Source: Eshraghiella sp051880035 (GTDB lineage Bacteria; Bacillota; Clostridia; Lachnospirales; Lachnospiraceae). From it: a stretch of 64,000 bases of DNA. The stretch lies in assembly GCA_051880035.1 (NCBI GenBank), contig JBJENE010000046.1:47167-111166 (forward strand). The letters run 5' to 3'. Both the position numbers and the translations under genes were made by a program. Shown one piece after another: positions 1-9,142 of this stretch. The notes beneath the pieces are model-generated. The model did no database searches, was not told where the DNA came from, and worked only from the letters and a program-made list of their open reading frames with translations. How positions within the stretch are numbered: the stretch's first letter is position 1; each line of letters begins with the position of its first letter.

Positions 1-547
1 GATTGGTGAGCGGGCCGAGAATATTAAATACGGTTCTTATTCCCAGTTCTTTACGCACCGGAGCCACATATTTCATTGCACCGTGGTATTTCTGTGCAAA
101 AAGGAAACAGATGCCGATTTTGTCAAGAAGCTCCTTGCTCTTTTCAGGTTCAATAGTGATATTAACCCCAAGAGCCTCCAGGCAGTCTGCCGCACCGCTT
201 TTGCTTGATGCGGCTCTGTTGCCGTGTTTGGCAACAGGAACCCCTCCTGCAGCTATGACTATGGATGCTGTGGTGGAAATATTAAATGAGTTGGAGTGGT
301 CTCCACCAGTTCCTACGATTTCAAGGACATCCATATCATTCAGAAGTTTAACCCCCGCTGCTCTCATTCCTTCCGCAGAGGCGGTGATTTCCGTGATGGT
401 TTCTCCTTTCATGGAGAGTGCCGTAAGGTATGCACTAATTTGTACGGAAGATGCCTCTCCGTGCATAATTTCATCCATGACACTTCTTGCCGTACTGTAG
501 TCAAGGTCCTCTTTATTTGTTAATTTAATAATCGCTTCTTTTATCAT
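1..547 (-). CDS. trpD: Anthranilate phosphoribosyltransferase TrpD (3' part missing)
   Basis: This is the N-terminal 182 residues of TrpD, which transfers phosphoribose from PRPP to anthranilate in the second committed step of tryptophan synthesis in the cytosol. The reading frame is open to the left edge of the window. The glycine-rich PRPP motif VGTGGD near residue 75 and the following SFNIST segment are clear, as is the KHGNRA segment near residue 105. Its ATG overlaps the TGA of trpG (ATGA, 4 bases), so it is translated as part of the trpEGD operon and shares the upstream tryptophan T-box control. The symbol is secure because of the family motif plus context; only the C-terminus is unseen. 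Confidence 0.95.
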   Translation of the reverse strand, partial: MIKEAIIKLTNKEDLDYSTARSVMDEIMHGEASSVQISAYLTALSMKGETITEITASAEGMRAAGVKLLNDMDVLEIVGTGGDHSNSFNISTTASIVIAAGGVPVAKHGNRAASSKSGAADCLEALGVNITIEPEKSKELLDKIGICFLFAQKYHGAMKYVAPVRKELGIRTVFNILGPLTN

Positions 548-1122
548 TTTTGTATTCTCCTTTCAAGAAAGTTTTTCATTATTTTATATCCGTCCGGGGT
601 AAGCACGGACTCGGGATGAAACTGAAGTCCGTATACCGGATATTCTTTATGTTCCACTGCCATTATTTCTCCGTCATCTGTCTCTGCAATAATTTTCAGA
701 CAGTCCGGAAGGCTTTCTTTAATCGCCGCCAGGGAATGGTATCTTGCCACCTGTATTTCCCTGTCCATTCCTTTAAAAATCCTGCTTTCCGTATCAAGCT
801 TTGCAATTGATGTTTTCCCGTGCATAAGCTCCTTCGCATAGGAGACAACGCCTCCGAAAGCCTCACATATTGCCTGATGCCCGAGACACACACCGAGAAT
901 CGGGATTTTGCCGGCAAAATATTTTACCGTCTCTATACATATTCCCGCTTCGGAAGGTTTACCGGGACCCGGCGAAAGAAATATTAATTCAGGATTTAAT
1001 TTTTCTATTTCATCCACCGTCATCTCATCATTTCGGATTACTTTAATGTCATCCCGGATGCTGCCTATAAGCTGATAGAGGTTATAAGAAAAACTGTCGT
1101 AGTTATCAATCAAAAGTATCAT
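544..1122 (-). CDS. trpG: Anthranilate synthase glutamine amidotransferase subunit TrpG
   Basis: This 192-residue protein is a class I glutamine amidotransferase that supplies ammonia to TrpE for conversion of chorismate to anthranilate. The nucleophile motif GVCLGHQ places the catalytic cysteine at residue 79, and the HPES motif gives the His170/Glu172 pair. The length is normal for a stand-alone TrpG/PabA subunit. The start ATG shares one base with the trpE stop (TGATG), and the stop overlaps the trpD start, which indicates translational coupling. The sequence alone does not separate TrpG from PabA, but the position between trpE and trpD favours TrpG; it could serve folate synthesis too. 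Confidence 0.95.
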   Translation of the reverse strand: MILLIDNYDSFSYNLYQLIGSIRDDIKVIRNDEMTVDEIEKLNPELIFLSPGPGKPSEAGICIETVKYFAGKIPILGVCLGHQAICEAFGGVVSYAKELMHGKTSIAKLDTESRIFKGMDREIQVARYHSLAAIKESLPDCLKIIAETDDGEIMAVEHKEYPVYGLQFHPESVLTPDGYKIMKNFLERRIQK

Positions 1123-2594
1123 CAGTCAATCCCTCCTTTTGATGCCTGCAATGCGTTTACCACTGCCTTGGCTTTATTAATACATTCTTCGTATTCTTTT
1201 TCCGGAACGCTGTCAGCTACGATGCCCGCTCCGGAGCGGACAAACACTTTGTTATTCTTGGCAAACGCAAGTCTTATTGCTATACATGTATCAAGATTTC
1301 CCGTAAGGTCGATGTATCCTATTGCTCCTCCGTAGATTCCACGCTTATTGTTTTCAAGTTTACATATGAGCTCACAGGCCCTAAGCTTCGGAGCCCCGGA
1401 AAGCGTTCCTGCCGGAAGTATTGAATCAACCGCATCCAGAGCATCTTTATCGTCTCTTATAATTCCTTTTACGGTGGAACCTATATGCATTACATGGGAA
1501 TATCTCTGGATATCCATGTATCTTTCAACTTCAACCGAACCGATTTTGCTTATTTTGCCTATATCGTTCCGTCCCAGATCCACAAGCATGTTGTGCTCTG
1601 CCCGTTCTTTTTCATCAGCAAGGAGTTCCTTCTCAAGTCTTAAATCCTCTTCATCCGTGTTACCCCTCGGCCTCGTTCCCGCAAGAGGAAAAGTATGTAA
1701 AACTCCTCTCTCCAGCTTTACAAGTGTTTCCGGGGATGCCCCTGCTATTTCCACATCATCGCTTGAAAAATAGAACATATAAGGGGACGGGTTGGTGCTT
1801 CTTAACACCCTGTATGTATCAAGCAGGCTTCCTTCAATGTCTGCGTCCATTCTGTTGGATAATACAATCTGGAAGATATCTCCTTCTTTGATATAGTGTT
1901 TTCCTTTTTCCACCATTTCGCAATACTGCTCTTTATTAAAAAGGTATCTGAAATCACTTGTTATTTTAAGCGGCGGATTAACTGCAAGGTCTCCTTCAAG
2001 CAAAAGTCTTTTCATGGATTCGAGTTCCATTTCTCCTTTGTGGTAGGAGGTTTCCAGATTGTCGGCATCCACATTGGCGATAAGAATCATTTTCTGCCTG
2101 TAATTGTCAAACACAACCACCTTGTCAAAAAGCATCAAGTCCACATCTTTGAAGGATTCTTCGTCTTCTGCCGAAAGCTTTAAGGTTGGCTCGCTGTATT
2201 TTATATAGTCATATGAAAAATATCCCACAAGCCCTCCTGCAAAAGGCGGAAGTCCTTCTATCGCAGGTGCTTTGTTATCTGCTATAATCTTGCGGATTAT
2301 TTCTCCCGGATGCTTTGTCTCTTCGGTAAAGCTTACAGCACTTTTAACCGATGCAACCCCATCCTGGCATGTAAACTCAAGAATCGGGTCAAATCCTAAG
2401 AAGGTATACCGGCCCCATTTCTTATCTGCCTCCGCACTTTCCAACATAAAGCAGTGTCCGCTTACTTTTTTGATTCTCCGTACTGCCATCATGGGAGTAA
2501 CCATATCGGAATTAAGCTCCATTCTTATGGGAATTCTCTTATAATCACCGCCCGAAATAATTTCTTTAGCTTCATCAAGAGTAGGATATATCAT
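1122..2594 (-). CDS. trpE: Anthranilate synthase component I TrpE
   Basis: TrpE, 490 residues, is the chorismate-binding subunit of anthranilate synthase, which makes anthranilate from chorismate with ammonia from TrpG. The C-terminal half carries the family motifs GASPETL, AGTRPRG and PAGTLSGAPK. The N-terminal part has a MLESAE segment where the feedback (tryptophan) site of TrpE enzymes lies, so allosteric inhibition is likely but inferred. The start chosen is the ATG at 2594 because an AAAGGAG ribosome binding site sits 7 bases upstream; the frame is open for about 20 more codons but without a comparable site. It is the first gene after the T-box leader and is coupled to trpG. Confidence 0.95.
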   Translation of the reverse strand: MIYPTLDEAKEIISGGDYKRIPIRMELNSDMVTPMMAVRRIKKVSGHCFMLESAEADKKWGRYTFLGFDPILEFTCQDGVASVKSAVSFTEETKHPGEIIRKIIADNKAPAIEGLPPFAGGLVGYFSYDYIKYSEPTLKLSAEDEESFKDVDLMLFDKVVVFDNYRQKMILIANVDADNLETSYHKGEMELESMKRLLLEGDLAVNPPLKITSDFRYLFNKEQYCEMVEKGKHYIKEGDIFQIVLSNRMDADIEGSLLDTYRVLRSTNPSPYMFYFSSDDVEIAGASPETLVKLERGVLHTFPLAGTRPRGNTDEEDLRLEKELLADEKERAEHNMLVDLGRNDIGKISKIGSVEVERYMDIQRYSHVMHIGSTVKGIIRDDKDALDAVDSILPAGTLSGAPKLRACELICKLENNKRGIYGGAIGYIDLTGNLDTCIAIRLAFAKNNKVFVRSGAGIVADSVPEKEYEECINKAKAVVNALQASKGGID

Positions 2595-2654
2595 TTTATT
2601 GCTCCTTTCATATATACTGTAATACCTGTCTGTTCCGGCAATTTCCGTTATCAA

Positions 2655-2942
2655 TGAAAAAAGCCCCTGACAATATTCAAAATATTGTCAAGGGCGAATA
2701 TACATTCCGCGGTGCCACCTTGATTCACGAAAAAATCGTGCACTTACAGGATACTACCATATCCTTCGCAACTTACGTATGCCTCACGTCGCAGAATACT
2801 AAGCCTTAAAGCCTTTGACTGCGCCCTCCGTGGTCCATTTAGTAATCTGCGTTTAACCCGGCTCTCAGCCTCCCGGACTCTCTGTGTATGCACAACTACT
2901 TTTATCTCCACTTCAACGGTTTAAAGTAACATATTTGTTTGA
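2655..2942 (-). promoter_or_regulatory. Tryptophan-specific T-box leader of the trp operon
   Basis: On the minus strand this leader carries the conserved T-box sequence AGGTGGCACCGCGG at 2707-2720, which pairs with the tRNA acceptor end in the antiterminator. Upstream there is a stem I region with AGTGGAGA and GAGAG elements. The specifier triplet is probably TGG (Trp) at 2835-2837 within AAATGGACC, the usual context in which a purine follows the specifier. A strong terminator hairpin with a T run (stem arms 2663-2677 and 2681-2695) closes the leader 60-100 bases before trpE. Uncharged tRNA-Trp should prevent termination. This explains the 408-base gap between trpE and the GH3 gene. Confidence 0.95.
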
Positions 2943-2950
2943 TTAAATTG

Positions 2951-2979
2951 GTTATATCACAATGTTTTCCGAATGTCAA
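2951..2979 (-). promoter_or_regulatory. Promoter of the trp operon T-box transcript
   Basis: On the minus strand TTGACA (2974-2979) and TATAAC (2951-2956) are separated by exactly 17 bases, which is a near-consensus vegetative promoter. It lies just upstream of stem I of the T-box leader, as expected for the trp transcript. Confidence 0.8.
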
Positions 2980-3002
2980 TAATTCTTCCGAAAAAAAATT
3001 AT

Positions 3003-5807
3003 TTACCATTCACCTCTCTCCATGTCTTCAATATGCTTTGTAATACGAAAACTTATTTTCTGAAGATCAAGTCCGCTGCCTCCCACATAGAGCCTCATCA
3101 GGCTGAAACGGCTGTTACATACTATTTCCTTGGACAAGGATGCTTCCTTGCCTCCCGTGCCGTTAAATGTAAATCCCGCACACGGAATTCCCGTATAAAA
3201 CAGCGTACACGGAATCTGGGCAATCTCACTTAAATCCGATTTGCCCGTAACCGTAACTTCGTATTTGCCTAACTGCTTCATATCGAACGGCAGAATATAA
3301 CTGGTTCCGGATTTGGAAGGTTTATCCGTAAGCGGAAAAACGATTTCGCCGTCCACTTCCACAAATTCCACATCCTGCATATCAAATTCATCCTTATCTT
3401 CATCCGGACGGTTTATTATTTTTACATCGGTCCCCCGACCGCAAAGTCTCCTCATAGCTTCGGTATTCATAACGAACCTGCATATGTTCATGGCACTCCT
3501 TTGCAGCTCTGAGCGGGCTAAAAGTCCTTCTTTAAGGGCCTTAAGCGTATTATCGCCGCCGGCGTTTGTGGAGCCGTCGGGACATACCATATAAATATCA
3601 TTCTGCGCCCTTACCATGGCCGCAAAATTAGTCTGGTCCTGAGGTTTGTTTCTTTCATTAATTTCCGCCCACCAGTCTGTCATTACAATGCCTTCAAATC
3701 CCCATTGTTCCCTGAGTATGGTGGTTGTAAGATCATAGCTGCCGGCAGTCCACAAGCCGTTAAGAGAACCGTAGGTGGTCATCACCGAATCGGCACCGCC
3801 TTCTTTTATGGCAATTTCAAAGCTTTTAAGATACAATTCCCGTAACGCTCTTTCGGAAATCACCGAATCAGTCTGTCTTCTTCTGTATTCCTGGTTATTT
3901 CCGGCAAAATGTTTTATCGTACCCGTAACTCCGGCTTCTTTAAGTCCTTTTACCTGGGCAGAAGCCATTATGCCTGTCAGGTACGGATCTTCCGAAAAGT
4001 ACTCAAAATTTCTTCCGTTAAGCGGATGTCTGTGAAGATTCATTCCCGGTCCTAAAAGGCATTCGACTTTGTTATTAATCATTTCAAGTCCTGTAAACCT
4101 GTACAGGCTTTTTATTAATTCCGGGTTAAAAGTACATCCCATCATTGTGCCGTTAGGCAGGCTGAAGGCCTTGGTTCCGCAGTCAAGTCTCATGCCTGAC
4201 GGGCCGTCATCGCAACACACCGCAGGAATTCCCATGTCCGAAAGACCCTTAGATACTCCTCCGAATGCCGATGCGGTTCCCGGAGTCACAAGGGAGCTTC
4301 CCATTCCCTCTCCCCTGACAATACATGACAAATCATCATCGCTCATCTGGGCAACAAACTCCTCCATGGAGGCTCTTTTTTCTTTAACATCGATAAGCTT
4401 TATTCCTCTGTCCCCTGTAGGAGTTATTTCCGGCGGAATATTCTCCTTACGCCGTTCATCCATATCCATGGTGGCAAGCGGAACATCCTCATAAGATATC
4501 ACGGCATTCCTGTTATTATCGTAATCTATATTAAGCCGTTTAAAAGGAAGTACAGGTGCCAGTGCCTCCTGCAGTTTGTCTGTAACAATAAGCTCAGGCA
4601 ACATAAATTCCAGAATACATTCCGCACTTCTTACATCGCTTCCGCAGTATATTTTGTAACTTCCCGGTTCCAGAATAAAACATGATTTATGGCCTGATAC
4701 CCCGGAATCATCATAGGACGCCAGTCTTTTAATTGGTATATCAAAAATGATACTTTCCGATATGCCGGGTGCCAGTAAATCCGTTTTCTTAAAATCAATA
4801 AGATTTCTCGCCGGTTTTAAAAGTGCTCCTTTTGGCGGTTCTCCGTATATCTGTACCGTTTCTTTGCCATTATATTTTCCGGTATTTTTAACACTGATTT
4901 GGGCATGAATCACTTTATTGTTACAATCGAAATATGCATTTACGGTTAAAATTGCAAAATCAGTGTACGAAAGACCGTATCCGAACGGGTATCTGACCTT
5001 ATTAAGAGCAGCCGTTTCAAAATAACGATACCCCACATATATGTCTTCTTTATAAAAATTTCTTTCATATCCTCCGAAATTATCGTCAGACGGATAGTCG
5101 GATATGGCATAAGCAATTGTATCAGTAAGCTTTCCGGAAGGGCTTTCCATTCCGGTAAGGATATCGGCAACACCCAGGCCTCCTATCATTCCGCCCTGCC
5201 ATACATACATTACACTGTCGGGACTGTATTTATCCACAAACGACATATCCATAATGCTTCCCACATTAAGAAGTACAACCATCTTATCAAAGCTTTTTCT
5301 TACCTTGCAGAGCATATCTTCTTCAAGCTCTGTAAGCCTGTTGGAGCCCGGTTCATCCTTGGCATCCCGGTCCTCTCCTGCAGTTCTTCCTATTATGACA
5401 ACTGCCGCATCCGAATCTTTGGCCGCTTCCTCGACTATTTCATCGGTTAACGGCATTTCCTCCTGAGACCAGGGTTCCCCGCCCCAGCCTTCACCTTCGT
5501 TAAAGGGATGGCTGCTCTCCCAATCTTTATAAATACCAAGAAGTTTTTCATTCACAGATATTTTTTCATTGTCGAAGAGTGCCTCAAGAATCCCACATAC
5601 TTTGGATACGTTTACCATACCCCCCGAGCCGGTTCCGCTTTTATAATAGTGGGTCTGGATTCTTCCAAAAACGGACACTCTTGTATTCTCGGAAAAAGGC
5701 AGAGTATCATGTCTGTTTTCAAGAAGAACACATCCTTCCGCCGATACTTCTCTCGCTTTTTGTATATATTCATTCCAGTCAAGAATAACTTCGCAATTGT
5801 TTTTCAT
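3003..5807 (-). CDS. GH3 family beta-glucosidase with reversed domain order
   Basis: This 934-residue protein is a glycoside hydrolase family 3 enzyme, probably a cytoplasmic beta-glucosidase because no signal peptide is visible. The domain order is unusual: the alpha/beta sandwich that is normally second comes first (about residues 20-260, with VLLENRHDTLPF), then a fibronectin-III-like domain (about 290-430, NGKETVQIYG), then the catalytic barrel (about 480-760). In the barrel KHFAGNNQE and the nucleophile motif TDWW are intact; the nucleophile is Asp711. A last 130 residues form an additional beta-rich segment. Such swapped GH3 enzymes are known from Butyrivibrio and Ruminococcus. It starts 5 bases after the MocA-like gene with an AGAGGT site, so it appears to be the last gene of the molybdenum hydroxylase operon. 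The natural substrate is not evident. Confidence 0.9.
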   Translation of the reverse strand: MKNNCEVILDWNEYIQKAREVSAEGCVLLENRHDTLPFSENTRVSVFGRIQTHYYKSGTGSGGMVNVSKVCGILEALFDNEKISVNEKLLGIYKDWESSHPFNEGEGWGGEPWSQEEMPLTDEIVEEAAKDSDAAVVIIGRTAGEDRDAKDEPGSNRLTELEEDMLCKVRKSFDKMVVLLNVGSIMDMSFVDKYSPDSVMYVWQGGMIGGLGVADILTGMESPSGKLTDTIAYAISDYPSDDNFGGYERNFYKEDIYVGYRYFETAALNKVRYPFGYGLSYTDFAILTVNAYFDCNNKVIHAQISVKNTGKYNGKETVQIYGEPPKGALLKPARNLIDFKKTDLLAPGISESIIFDIPIKRLASYDDSGVSGHKSCFILEPGSYKIYCGSDVRSAECILEFMLPELIVTDKLQEALAPVLPFKRLNIDYDNNRNAVISYEDVPLATMDMDERRKENIPPEITPTGDRGIKLIDVKEKRASMEEFVAQMSDDDLSCIVRGEGMGSSLVTPGTASAFGGVSKGLSDMGIPAVCCDDGPSGMRLDCGTKAFSLPNGTMMGCTFNPELIKSLYRFTGLEMINNKVECLLGPGMNLHRHPLNGRNFEYFSEDPYLTGIMASAQVKGLKEAGVTGTIKHFAGNNQEYRRRQTDSVISERALRELYLKSFEIAIKEGGADSVMTTYGSLNGLWTAGSYDLTTTILREQWGFEGIVMTDWWAEINERNKPQDQTNFAAMVRAQNDIYMVCPDGSTNAGGDNTLKALKEGLLARSELQRSAMNICRFVMNTEAMRRLCGRGTDVKIINRPDEDKDEFDMQDVEFVEVDGEIVFPLTDKPSKSGTSYILPFDMKQLGKYEVTVTGKSDLSEIAQIPCTLFYTGIPCAGFTFNGTGGKEASLSKEIVCNSRFSLMRLYVGGSGLDLQKISFRITKHIEDMERGEW

Positions 5808-5812
5808 TATTT

Positions 5813-6391
5813 TTACCTCTTATAATCAATGTCCGATAATTCCGTACCGTCCGGTACTTCATACATAAAACAGCCGCCATCGTATTCATTAAGCAGCTTT
5901 TTGCCTCCCACATCCCCGGTAAGAGACATGAGTGCAGGCTTAAAAGACCCATGAAACATAGTTGGGTTGCCTGTTACTCCGTTATGGGTAACCACTCCTG
6001 CAAGAAATCCGGATGCCATACATCCTTCCATAAACCCTGTCAAAGTCTCATATGTAAGCCCCGGCTCATCAGCCACAATAAATGTATAGAAGCAGCCGTT
6101 ATCAGATAAATCTTTTATTCCGTTCTTAATTGAGAAAGAAATCCCCTGCCTGCTTTCCTGGCTCATTATGCATCTGACTGCAGGCAGTTTGGTTGCATTT
6201 TTTGTATATTCTGCAATTTCGTCATACATTGTTACAACCGTAAGTGTATAATCAGGTCTTTCTTCTGCGATTTTTATAAGTAAATCAAGCGTATAGGCAA
6301 ACATGGGCTTTCCTTCTATCTCCCACAAAAGCTTGTTGGAGCCAAAACGCCTTCCCTGTCCTGCCGCAAGATAAATCATGTTATTTTTCAT
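5813..6391 (-). CDS. MocA/MobA-like molybdopterin nucleotidyltransferase
   Basis: This protein of about 192 residues belongs to the NTP-transferase family of MocA/MobA. The nucleotide-binding signature LAAGQGRRFGSNKLL lies at the N-terminus, and the GNPTMF and GDVGGKKLL segments typical of MocA-type enzymes are near the C-terminus. MocA enzymes add CMP to molybdopterin to make the cytosine dinucleotide cofactor used by molybdenum hydroxylases, and the gene follows the three hydroxylase subunits directly, which supports that role. The start is uncertain: ATG at 6391 overlaps the end of xdhA by 11 bases, ATG at 6379 is an alternative, and a TTG at 6406 is also in frame. Substrate (CTP or GTP) cannot be settled by eye. 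Confidence 0.85.
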   Translation of the reverse strand: MKNNMIYLAAGQGRRFGSNKLLWEIEGKPMFAYTLDLLIKIAEERPDYTLTVVTMYDEIAEYTKNATKLPAVRCIMSQESRQGISFSIKNGIKDLSDNGCFYTFIVADEPGLTYETLTGFMEGCMASGFLAGVVTHNGVTGNPTMFHGSFKPALMSLTGDVGGKKLLNEYDGGCFMYEVPDGTELSDIDYKR

Positions 6392-8678
6392 GTTCAAAGG
6401 CCTCAAGTATTTTTTCAGGGGTAAAAGGAACTTCCTTTAAAAATACACCTGTTGCGTTATATATTGCATGTGCTATTGCCGGACACGGTGTATTAATAAC
6501 CAGTTCTCCCACTGACTTGGCACCAAACGGACCCGTCTCTTCATAGCTGCTTTCAAATTCCACACGGATTCGTCCTATGTCTTCCCTGGACGGGATTTTG
6601 TAATTCATAAAGGAGTTTTCAATAATCCGTCCTTTATCGTCGTATGTGGTATCTTCGTAAAGTGCCATTCCTATTCCCTGGACGATTCCGCCCTCCGTCT
6701 GAACTCTGGCAAGATTCTCATTAATAACCGTTCCGCAGTCCACAACTCCCACATAATCGATTACCTTTATTTCACCTGTCTCTTTATCTATCTCAGTTTC
6801 AACCATACCGACCATGAACGGCGGAGGAGATACGGAGGATGAATGACTGCAGGTAACCTGGGTTGTCTCACTGTTACCGCACATGGATTTTGTGGCAATG
6901 TCAAGAAGGCTTACAAAGTTTTCATTTTCAAGAGCCCTTATTCCTTCCCGGGTGTATATTACATCGTCAGATGTCAGCCCGAGCATGTCCGCTCCTATAT
7001 TGCAAAGATGCTCCCTAAGCTCCATGCATGCTTTTTCCACTGCCTTTCCGGTTACATATGTGGTACTTGAAGCATAAGAACCGGAATCATAAGGGGATAT
7101 GTCACTGTCAGCACTGTATACGGTTACATCATCAATTGAGCATTCCATACACTCTGCCACCATCTGGGCAAGTATTGTATCGCATCCGGTACCCATGTCC
7201 GCAGCACCTATTGTAAGGGCAAACTGTCCGTCTTCGGTAAGTTTTACGGTGGCACTTCCCACATCACAGCCTGATATTCCGGAACCCTGCATTGCTATTG
7301 CCATACCTACACTTCTTACTTTACCGTTACCCATATCTTTGCATGGGTATTTTTCGTCCCATCCGAGCATTTCTTTGGCCTTCTTAAGGCATCTGTCAAG
7401 CGCACAGCTGGTGGCAGTCTCCCCATAATATGCCTGCATCACATTGCCTTCCCTGGTCATATTAATTTCCCTTATGGTAACAGGATTCATATTAAGTCTG
7501 GCGGCAAGTTCATTGACCGCGGATTCCACCGCAAAAATACCCTGCGGTGCGCCATACCCTCTGAACGCTCCTGCCGACTGCAGATTTGTATACACAACAT
7601 CATACGAAAAACGATGGGCCTCCAGATTATTTGAATACAACGGAATCGACTTATGACCTGAAAGTCCAACAGTCGTAGGTCCATGTTCGCTGTAGGCTCC
7701 GCTGTTGGAAAGTGTATACACATCCATTGCTTTTATCCGTCCATCCTTATCGGCACCAAGTTTAACCGTAACTTCCATTTCATGTCTCGGAGATGCCACA
7801 ATCTGGCATTCCTTTCTCGTATAAATCATTTTGGACGGCTTGCCCGTTTTCCATGTAACAAAAGCAGGATAGATTTCCGCCACAACACTCTGCTTGGCTC
7901 CAAATCCGCCACCGATTCTCGGTTTGGTAATTCTTATCCGGCTTTTGGGAATACCAAGGGCATTGGATATAATTCTCCTGCAGTGAAAAACTATCTGTGT
8001 AGAAGAAATCACATGAAGTCTTCCGTAAGTATCAATGGAACAATAGGTCCTGAAAGTTTCCATCATAGCCTGGTTATTGGCCTTGCAATGATATGTGTGC
8101 TCAACTATCTCATCACATTCCGCAAAAACCTTGTCCACATCCCCATAACTGCTTTCTTCATGTGCCACAAGATTTCTTTTATTGTCGGCTCCTACCGGCG
8201 CAAGTGATTTCCAGTCTTCTTCCGGATGTACAAGTATTTTGTTATCTTTGGCTTTGCGAAAATCGAGCACCGGCTCAAGAATCTGATATTTTACTTTAAT
8301 AAGTTTTAATGCTTTTTCAACATTTTTGACAGTGTCTCCGGCAACAATTGCCACAGCGTCTCCCACTGCCCTCAGTCTTTTATCAAGAATAAGCCTGTCA
8401 TACGGACTTGGCTCCGGGTAGGTCTGGCCTGCGGTTGTAAATCTTTGGGACGGAACATCCTTATATGTGTACACCGCCTCAATTCCCGGCACAAGCATGG
8501 CTTTGGACACATCAATATCTTCTATAACGGCACTGGCATACGGGCTTCTAAACACCTTAACAACCAGACAGTCATCAGGTGTAATGTCATCCACATAAAC
8601 CGGCTGTCCCGTAACAAGCTGCATGGCATCTTTTTTACGGATTGGTTTGGAGATTACTTTATATTCTCTGTTTTCCAC
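6381..8678 (-). CDS. xdhA: Molybdenum hydroxylase large subunit (xanthine dehydrogenase type)
   Basis: This 765-residue protein is the molybdopterin-binding catalytic subunit of a xanthine dehydrogenase family hydroxylase, which hydroxylates purines or other N-heterocycles using water. The family motifs are intact: GGGFGAKQ (the Gln of the GGFG loop), AFRGYGAPQG (substrate-orienting Arg) and GAKSVGE near the end, whose Glu725 matches the essential base of the family. The length is normal for the split bacterial form. It lies in one operon with the 2Fe-2S subunit (2 bases upstream), the FAD subunit and a MocA-like enzyme. Whether the substrate is xanthine, another purine or nicotinate is not decided by these motifs, so the symbol is a family-level label. 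Confidence 0.9.
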   Translation of the reverse strand: MENREYKVISKPIRKKDAMQLVTGQPVYVDDITPDDCLVVKVFRSPYASAVIEDIDVSKAMLVPGIEAVYTYKDVPSQRFTTAGQTYPEPSPYDRLILDKRLRAVGDAVAIVAGDTVKNVEKALKLIKVKYQILEPVLDFRKAKDNKILVHPEEDWKSLAPVGADNKRNLVAHEESSYGDVDKVFAECDEIVEHTYHCKANNQAMMETFRTYCSIDTYGRLHVISSTQIVFHCRRIISNALGIPKSRIRITKPRIGGGFGAKQSVVAEIYPAFVTWKTGKPSKMIYTRKECQIVASPRHEMEVTVKLGADKDGRIKAMDVYTLSNSGAYSEHGPTTVGLSGHKSIPLYSNNLEAHRFSYDVVYTNLQSAGAFRGYGAPQGIFAVESAVNELAARLNMNPVTIREINMTREGNVMQAYYGETATSCALDRCLKKAKEMLGWDEKYPCKDMGNGKVRSVGMAIAMQGSGISGCDVGSATVKLTEDGQFALTIGAADMGTGCDTILAQMVAECMECSIDDVTVYSADSDISPYDSGSYASSTTYVTGKAVEKACMELREHLCNIGADMLGLTSDDVIYTREGIRALENENFVSLLDIATKSMCGNSETTQVTCSHSSSVSPPPFMVGMVETEIDKETGEIKVIDYVGVVDCGTVINENLARVQTEGGIVQGIGMALYEDTTYDDKGRIIENSFMNYKIPSREDIGRIRVEFESSYEETGPFGAKSVGELVINTPCPAIAHAIYNATGVFLKEVPFTPEKILEAFEHEK

Positions 8679-8680
8679 AG

Positions 8681-9142
8681 CTACACCTCTTTCTTCCTGT
8701 ATGCAATATATGCTTTAATTCCTCTTAACTGGCTTTCATAACCTGAACATCTGCAAAGGTTTCCTGCCAGATATTCTTTAATTTCGTCATCTGTAGGGTC
8801 CGGATTTTCCCTGAACATGGCTATCGCATTCATCATAAAACCGGGATTACAGAATCCGCACTGTTCCGCTCCCTGATCCGCAATATATGCACCGAATGCT
8901 TCCGCTTCTTCTCTAAGTCCTTCAAGTGTGGTAATGTCTGCTCCGTCTGCTCTTGCAGCAAGCATACTGCATGAAAGAACCGGTCTGTCATTTACAAAAA
9001 CCGTACACAGCCCGCAGTTGGAGGTTTCACATCCTCTTTTAACACTGTAACATTTGTTTTTCCGTAAAAAATCTATTAACAAGGTATCCGCTTCGATATC
9101 CTGTGTTATTTTCTTTCCGTTAAGGATTACGGTAATTGTCAT
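8681..9142 (-). CDS. xdhC: Molybdenum hydroxylase 2Fe-2S subunit
   Basis: This 153-residue protein is the small electron-transfer subunit with two 2Fe-2S clusters. The N-terminal plant-ferredoxin-type cluster uses Cys38, Cys43, Cys46 and Cys58; the C-terminal helical domain uses Cys95, Cys98, Cys130 and Cys132 (CGFC and CRC motifs). It passes electrons from the molybdenum site in the large subunit to FAD in the medium subunit. The start overlaps the FAD-subunit stop by 4 bases (ATGA), and the stop is 2 bases before the large-subunit ATG, so the three subunits are translationally linked. Confidence 0.93.
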   Translation of the reverse strand: MTITVILNGKKITQDIEADTLLIDFLRKNKCYSVKRGCETSNCGLCTVFVNDRPVLSCSMLAARADGADITTLEGLREEAEAFGAYIADQGAEQCGFCNPGFMMNAIAMFRENPDPTDDEIKEYLAGNLCRCSGYESQLRGIKAYIAYRKKEV

